Assembly: GCF_022836875.1 (NCBI RefSeq)
Contig: NZ_CP090376.1
Coordinates: forward strand, 3,100,001 to 3,164,000
Reading direction: 5' to 3'
Length of the DNA: 64,000 nucleotides
DNA from: Flavobacterium enshiense
GTDB lineage: Bacteria > Bacteroidota > Bacteroidia > Flavobacteriales > Flavobacteriaceae
The stretch's first letter is position 1, and every line of letters begins with the position of its first letter. The position numbers and the translations under genes were made by a program. Under the pieces are notes generated by a model. The model was not told the DNA's origin, did no database searches, and was given only the letters and a program-made list of their open reading frames with translations. Positions 60,038-64,000 of the stretch are shown here, one piece after another.

Positions 60038-60568
60038 ATGAACGAAGTAATTAAAAAAAACGGGGTTAACTACGGAATAACCATTGGTATTATCTCAATT
60101 CTTTTAACGGCCTCACTCTACGCAATAGACCTAAAATTATTCACAAATATGTGGCTAGGGCTAATCATGATATTGGTTTATATCATCATTGGAGTAATTT
60201 TGGTTTCAAAGACAAAAAAACAATTAAACGGTCAGATTACATTCAAAGAAGCATTTACGGTTTATTTTTTGGCAGCAGCTATAGCAGCAGCGATGTCGGC
60301 TGTATTCAACATTTTATTATTTAATGTTATTGACCCTGCCGCAAAAGAAACTCTTAACAATGAAGTAATTGAGTACACTGTAAACATGATGAAAAAAACA
60401 GGCGCACCAACCGACAAAATAAAAGAGGTTGTTGAGAAAATGCAGGAAACAGATAATTATTCTTTTATGAACCAATTAAAAGGCCTGGTTTTTAGTTTGA
60501 TTTTTTCATCCGTTTTCGGGGCACTTCTAGCCTTAATTTTCAGAAACAAAACTTCGAACTTAGAATAA
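60038..60568 (+). CDS. DUF4199 membrane protein
   Basis: 176 residues with four membrane helices (about 14-30, 37-55, 76-98 and 148-168) and the DUF4199 signature GQITFKEAFTVYFLAAAIAA plus a periplasmic loop with EYTVNMMKKTGAPTDK. The family is frequent in Bacteroidota, always as small membrane proteins, often next to GT2 genes as here (three bases to the next gene). Function unknown. Confidence 0.87.
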   Translation: MNEVIKKNGVNYGITIGIISILLTASLYAIDLKLFTNMWLGLIMILVYIIIGVILVSKTKKQLNGQITFKEAFTVYFLAAAIAAAMSAVFNILLFNVIDPAAKETLNNEVIEYTVNMMKKTGAPTDKIKEVVEKMQETDNYSFMNQLKGLVFSLIFSSVFGALLALIFRNKTSNLE

Positions 60569-60571
60569 TTA

Positions 60572-61528
60572 ATGAACATATCCATTATAATTCCTTTACT
60601 TAACGAGCAGGAATCGTTGCCCGAATTGCATTCGTGGATTGTAAAAGTCATGAAAGAAAACAATTTCTCTTATGAAGTTATTTTCATTGATGATGGCAGC
60701 ACTGACAATTCCTGGAAAACCATCGAACAGCTTTCTGCTGAAAATCCTAACGTTAAAGGAATTCGTTTTTTACGCAATTACGGAAAATCACAGGCGCTTC
60801 ATGCGGGTTTTGCCAAAGCACAAGGTGATGTAATTATCACCATGGACGCCGATTTACAGGACAGTCCAGACGAAATTCCAGGACTTTTCGGCATGATTAC
60901 CAACGACAATTATGATTTGGTTTCAGGTTGGAAAAAGAAACGCTATGACTCGGTAGTAGCCAAAAACCTGCCTTCAAAGTTATTCAACTGGGCGGCTCGA
61001 AAAACATCGGGAGTAAAACTGAACGATTTCAACTGTGGCCTTAAAGCCTACAAAAACATAGTAGTAAAAAATGTTGAAGTTTCCGGTGAAATGCACCGTT
61101 ACATTCCTGTTTTGGCCAAAAACGCAGGATTTGGGAAGATCGGTGAAAAAGTAGTGATTCATCAGGCACGAAAATACGGCTCTACTAAATTCGGAATGGA
61201 ACGATTTATCAATGGCTTTTTGGATTTAATCACGATTTGGTTCATCTCAAAATTCGGAAAACGTCCTATGCACCTCTTTGGCGCATTGGGAGTAGTAATG
61301 TTCCTGATCGGATTTTTATCTGCCGGCTACATCGGTATCATGAAATTATACAAAATATACACTCATGAGACTGCAATTTTAGTAACCAACAACCCATGGT
61401 TTTATATCGCTCTGACTACCATGATTATAGGCACACAACTCTTTCTTGCCGGTTTCTTGGGTGAAATTATCCTACGAACCAAAAACAATGAAGAACGCTA
61501 TAAAATTTCAAAAGAGTTAAATCTGTAA
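60572..61528 (+). CDS. GT2-family glycosyltransferase (DPM1/GtrB-like)
   Basis: 318 residues: N-terminal GT-A domain (about 1-225; IIPLLNEQESLPEL, IDDGSTDNSW, ITMDADLQDSPDE with the DxD motif, and RKYGSTKFG) followed by two membrane helices (about 232-256 and 271-300). This is the layout of polyisoprenyl-phosphate glycosyltransferases such as GtrB and DPM1, which load a sugar onto undecaprenyl phosphate. Co-transcribed with the DUF4199 gene. Confidence 0.9.
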   Translation: MNISIIIPLLNEQESLPELHSWIVKVMKENNFSYEVIFIDDGSTDNSWKTIEQLSAENPNVKGIRFLRNYGKSQALHAGFAKAQGDVIITMDADLQDSPDEIPGLFGMITNDNYDLVSGWKKKRYDSVVAKNLPSKLFNWAARKTSGVKLNDFNCGLKAYKNIVVKNVEVSGEMHRYIPVLAKNAGFGKIGEKVVIHQARKYGSTKFGMERFINGFLDLITIWFISKFGKRPMHLFGALGVVMFLIGFLSAGYIGIMKLYKIYTHETAILVTNNPWFYIALTTMIIGTQLFLAGFLGEIILRTKNNEERYKISKELNL

Positions 61529-61541
61529 ATCAGAATTGAAA

Positions 61542-63269
61542 ATGCACATTGAAAAAGCAATTTTAGACAAAGTAAACATCTGGCTAACACCTACATTTGA
61601 CAACGATACCCACGAAGCGATTCGTGAAATAATGACTACCTCACCAAAAGAACTGGAAGACAGCTTTTATAAAAACCTGGAATTCGGAACAGGCGGTATG
61701 CGCGGAATTATGGGTGTGGGCACCAACCGAATCAACAAATACACCTTAGGCAAAAATACGCAGGGACTGTCCAATTACATGAAGAAAACATTCCCGAACC
61801 AACAATTAAAAGTAGCCATTGCTTACGATTGCCGCCACAACAGCGACACGTTAGCAAAAGTGGTAGCCGATGTGTTTTCGGCAAACGGAATTAAGGTTTT
61901 TCTTTTTTCCGATTTGCGTCCGACTCCCGAATTATCATTTGCAGTAAAATATTTGGAATGCCATGCAGGAATCGTGCTAACTGCTTCACACAATCCGCCG
62001 GAATACAACGGATACAAAGTATATTGGCAGGACGGAGGCCAATTGGTACCACCTCAGGATCATGAAATCATTGAAATGATCGAAGCTTTGGATTACAGCG
62101 AAATCAAATTTGAAGCCAACAACGACCTAATAGAATACATCGACACAGAAATAGACGAAGCCTTTATCGATTCGTCCATTGAAAATGCAACATTTAATAC
62201 TTCATCTGCAGCCAAAGAAGACCTTAAAATCGTGTTCACTTCGCTTCACGGAACTTCCATAAAACTAGTTCCCGATGTTTTAGCGAAGGCAGGCTATCCG
62301 AATGTTGAAATCGTAAAAGAGCAGGCTGAACCAGACGGAAATTTCCCAACAGTAAAATCACCAAACCCTGAAGAACCAGAAGCTTTGGCAATGGCAATGG
62401 AACTGGCAGAACAAACCAATGCTGACATTGTGGTTGGAACCGACCCAGATTCAGACAGATTAGGAGTTGCTGTGCGGGATGATAGTGGAAAGATGACATT
62501 GTTAAACGGCAACCAAACCATGGTTGTCATGACACATTTTCTGCTTCAGGAATGGAAAAAGCAAGGAAAACTAACTGGAATGGAATTTGTTGGCTCCACC
62601 ATCGTTTCAACGCCGATGATGCAGGAGTTAGCTTCAGCATACGATGTTGAATGCAAAGTAGGTTTGACCGGTTTTAAGTGGATTGCCAAAATGATTAAGG
62701 ATTTCCCTAATCAGAAATTCATCGGAGGCGGAGAAGAAAGTTTCGGATTTATGGTTGGTGATGCAGTTAGGGATAAAGATGCCGTAGCTTCTACCCTTTT
62801 AATATGCGAAATAGCGGCTCAGGCCAAGGAAAAAGGTAGTTCGATTTATCAGGAACTACTCAAGTTATATACTGATTTCGGTTTTTATAAAGAACACTTG
62901 ATTTCCATTACCAAGAAAGGAATCGAAGGCGCTAACGAAATTAAAAAAATGATGGTAGACCTTCGTGAAAATCCGGTACATGAAATCAACGGGGAACGAG
63001 TTGTGTGCATCGAAGATTATCAGAATTCGACGGTACGAAATTTATTTACCAATGAAACAGAACCGCTTTCCATTCCGAAATCCGATGTACTTATTTACTA
63101 CCTTGAAGACGGAAGTAAAATCTGTGCACGTCCGAGCGGAACGGAACCTAAAATAAAATTCTATTTCAGTGTCAACTGTGCCATTGAAACTATAGCCGAT
63201 GTTCCTGAAGCGGAGGCCTATTTGAATACTAAAATCAAAAATATTATTGCTGAAATGCAATTGAACTAA
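61542..63269 (+). CDS. Phosphohexomutase (phosphoglucomutase/phosphomannomutase)
   Basis: 575 residues from the ATG at 61542 (MHIEKAILDKVNIWLT). The four mutase domains show their landmark loops in order: GTGGMRGIMG, TASHNPPEYNGYK with the phosphoserine, GTDPDSDRLG binding metal, GGEESFGF for sugar, and RPSGTEPKIKF for the phosphate. The length fits the PgcA/Pgm-2 type that acts on glucose 1-phosphate and mannose 1-phosphate. Only 13 bases from the GT2 gene, so probably the same operon. Confidence 0.92.
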   Translation: MHIEKAILDKVNIWLTPTFDNDTHEAIREIMTTSPKELEDSFYKNLEFGTGGMRGIMGVGTNRINKYTLGKNTQGLSNYMKKTFPNQQLKVAIAYDCRHNSDTLAKVVADVFSANGIKVFLFSDLRPTPELSFAVKYLECHAGIVLTASHNPPEYNGYKVYWQDGGQLVPPQDHEIIEMIEALDYSEIKFEANNDLIEYIDTEIDEAFIDSSIENATFNTSSAAKEDLKIVFTSLHGTSIKLVPDVLAKAGYPNVEIVKEQAEPDGNFPTVKSPNPEEPEALAMAMELAEQTNADIVVGTDPDSDRLGVAVRDDSGKMTLLNGNQTMVVMTHFLLQEWKKQGKLTGMEFVGSTIVSTPMMQELASAYDVECKVGLTGFKWIAKMIKDFPNQKFIGGGEESFGFMVGDAVRDKDAVASTLLICEIAAQAKEKGSSIYQELLKLYTDFGFYKEHLISITKKGIEGANEIKKMMVDLRENPVHEINGERVVCIEDYQNSTVRNLFTNETEPLSIPKSDVLIYYLEDGSKICARPSGTEPKIKFYFSVNCAIETIADVPEAEAYLNTKIKNIIAEMQLN

Positions 63270-64000
63270 ATGAATAAAATTATATCAAAAATATTTCCTT
63301 TTGTAAAACCTTATAAATCACACGTAGTTTGGAATGTGATTTATAATATTTTATATGCTTTATTCAGTACGCTTTCGTTCATTACGCTCATCCCGATGAT
63401 GAACGTATTGTTCGACAAAACCAAGAAAGTGGAAACTCCCCCAGTTTGGGATGACATTTTCCATATTATGGGATATGCACAGGATTTACTGTACTACAAC
63501 ATTACACAACTAACCCAAAACGACGGTCCACAAAAGGCTCTTTTTTTAGTAGTTTCCCTGGTAATCTCTACGTTCCTTTTCAAGAATCTGTTCAGTTATT
63601 TGGCATCCTTTCACATGATGCACCTTAAAAACGGAGTATTGCGCGATTTACGTAAAACCATGTACGACAAAATAATTGAGTTGCCCATCTCATACTATTC
63701 CGAAAAAAGAAAAGGTGATGTGATGGCCAGAATGCTTGGTGATGTAAATGAAGTGCAAAATTCCTTTTTCTCGATTCTGGAACTTATCGTTAAGGAACCG
63801 ATGACCATCATTTTTTCCATAGCCATGATGTTCACCCTTAGTTTTAAACTAACGCTTTTCGTTTTTATTTTCATTCCTATTTCCGGCCTAATAATCTCTA
63901 AAATCGGAAAAAACCTAAAAGCAAGATCATTGCAAGCTCAAAACGAAAGCGGGCATTTAATTTCCATCGTTGAAGAAAGTTTATCGGGATTAAAAATCGT
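63270..64000 (+). CDS. ABC exporter, membrane domain (partial)
   Basis: 243 residues visible before the right edge, ATG overlapping nothing but immediately after the mutase stop. It begins MNKIISKIFPFVKPYKSHVV and has membrane helices near residues 18-45, 80-100, 160-185 and 190-205. The loop ELPISYYSEKRKGDVMARML is the coupling region of MsbA-type exporters. The ATPase half lies outside the window. A lipid or lipopolysaccharide exporter is plausible, but the substrate cannot be told. Confidence 0.85.
   Translation, partial: MNKIISKIFPFVKPYKSHVVWNVIYNILYALFSTLSFITLIPMMNVLFDKTKKVETPPVWDDIFHIMGYAQDLLYYNITQLTQNDGPQKALFLVVSLVISTFLFKNLFSYLASFHMMHLKNGVLRDLRKTMYDKIIELPISYYSEKRKGDVMARMLGDVNEVQNSFFSILELIVKEPMTIIFSIAMMFTLSFKLTLFVFIFIPISGLIISKIGKNLKARSLQAQNESGHLISIVEESLSGLKI

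Overview
This window looks like chromosomal DNA of an aerobic, AT-rich member of the Bacteroidota, most likely Flavobacteriaceae (Flavobacterium or a close relative). The evidence is two secreted proteins with type IX secretion C-terminal sorting domains, family-specific domains (DUF4252, DUF4199, DUF5777, DUF3857 pairs), few recognisable Shine-Dalgarno sites, and four promoters of the Bacteroidota form TTG-N18-22-TAnnTTTG. Gene order is dense and mostly vertical-looking. I see no phage, IS element, CRISPR array or rRNA operon.

Layout. 0-5 kb: end of a lipoprotein gene, an S4 RNA-binding protein, a TPMT-like methyltransferase, a phosphoribosyltransferase, shikimate kinase, two identical tRNA-Lys genes, a tRNA-Leu with a duplicated 3' tail, and an SLC13 transporter. 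5-7.4 kb: an ECF sigma/anti-sigma/DUF4252 operon with an apparent ECF-type promoter of its own. 7.4-19.4 kb: a B12 locus. It has BtuG-like surface propeller and BtuB receptor under a cobalamin riboswitch, then cobC, cobS, a bluB-cobT fusion, a Dph6-like ATP-pyrophosphatase, cobU, two poorly known proteins, and divergent btuF-btuC-btuD. Together these cover outer-membrane capture, inner-membrane import, lower-ligand synthesis and nucleotide-loop assembly; the adenosyltransferase is not in the window.

19.4-26.5 kb: dienelactone hydrolase, a repeat-rich spacer (11-bp and 79-bp tandem repeats), VOC and AHSA1 proteins, RNA-modification enzymes and an orphan sensor kinase. 26.5-32.6 kb: copper homeostasis, with a multicopper oxidase fused to a barrel-like tail, a DUF3347 protein, an HMA chaperone, a CopA ATPase and a regulator joining an HMA-like domain to an AraC helix-turn-helix. 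32.6-33.3 kb: a gene-free stretch with two related, apparently structured small RNAs on the minus strand. Their long-range stem and terminator hairpin show compensatory base changes between the copies; this is the most novel-looking item here.

33.4-41.5 kb: an RCC1-repeat secreted protein, RmuC, a thioesterase, and a tight divergent cluster (OB-fold, ankyrin, DOMON-like T9SS protein, DUF5777 barrel; cytochrome c lipoprotein, YceI) that looks like an undescribed envelope redox system. 41.5-64 kb: a pair of DUF3857 transglutaminase-like proteins (the second without the catalytic residues), a Kir channel, CarB without its allosteric domain, rpmH, a lytic transglycosylase, MtaB, AspA, a GlmU-like protein, rpmE2, a GT2 transferase, a phosphohexomutase and the start of an ABC exporter.
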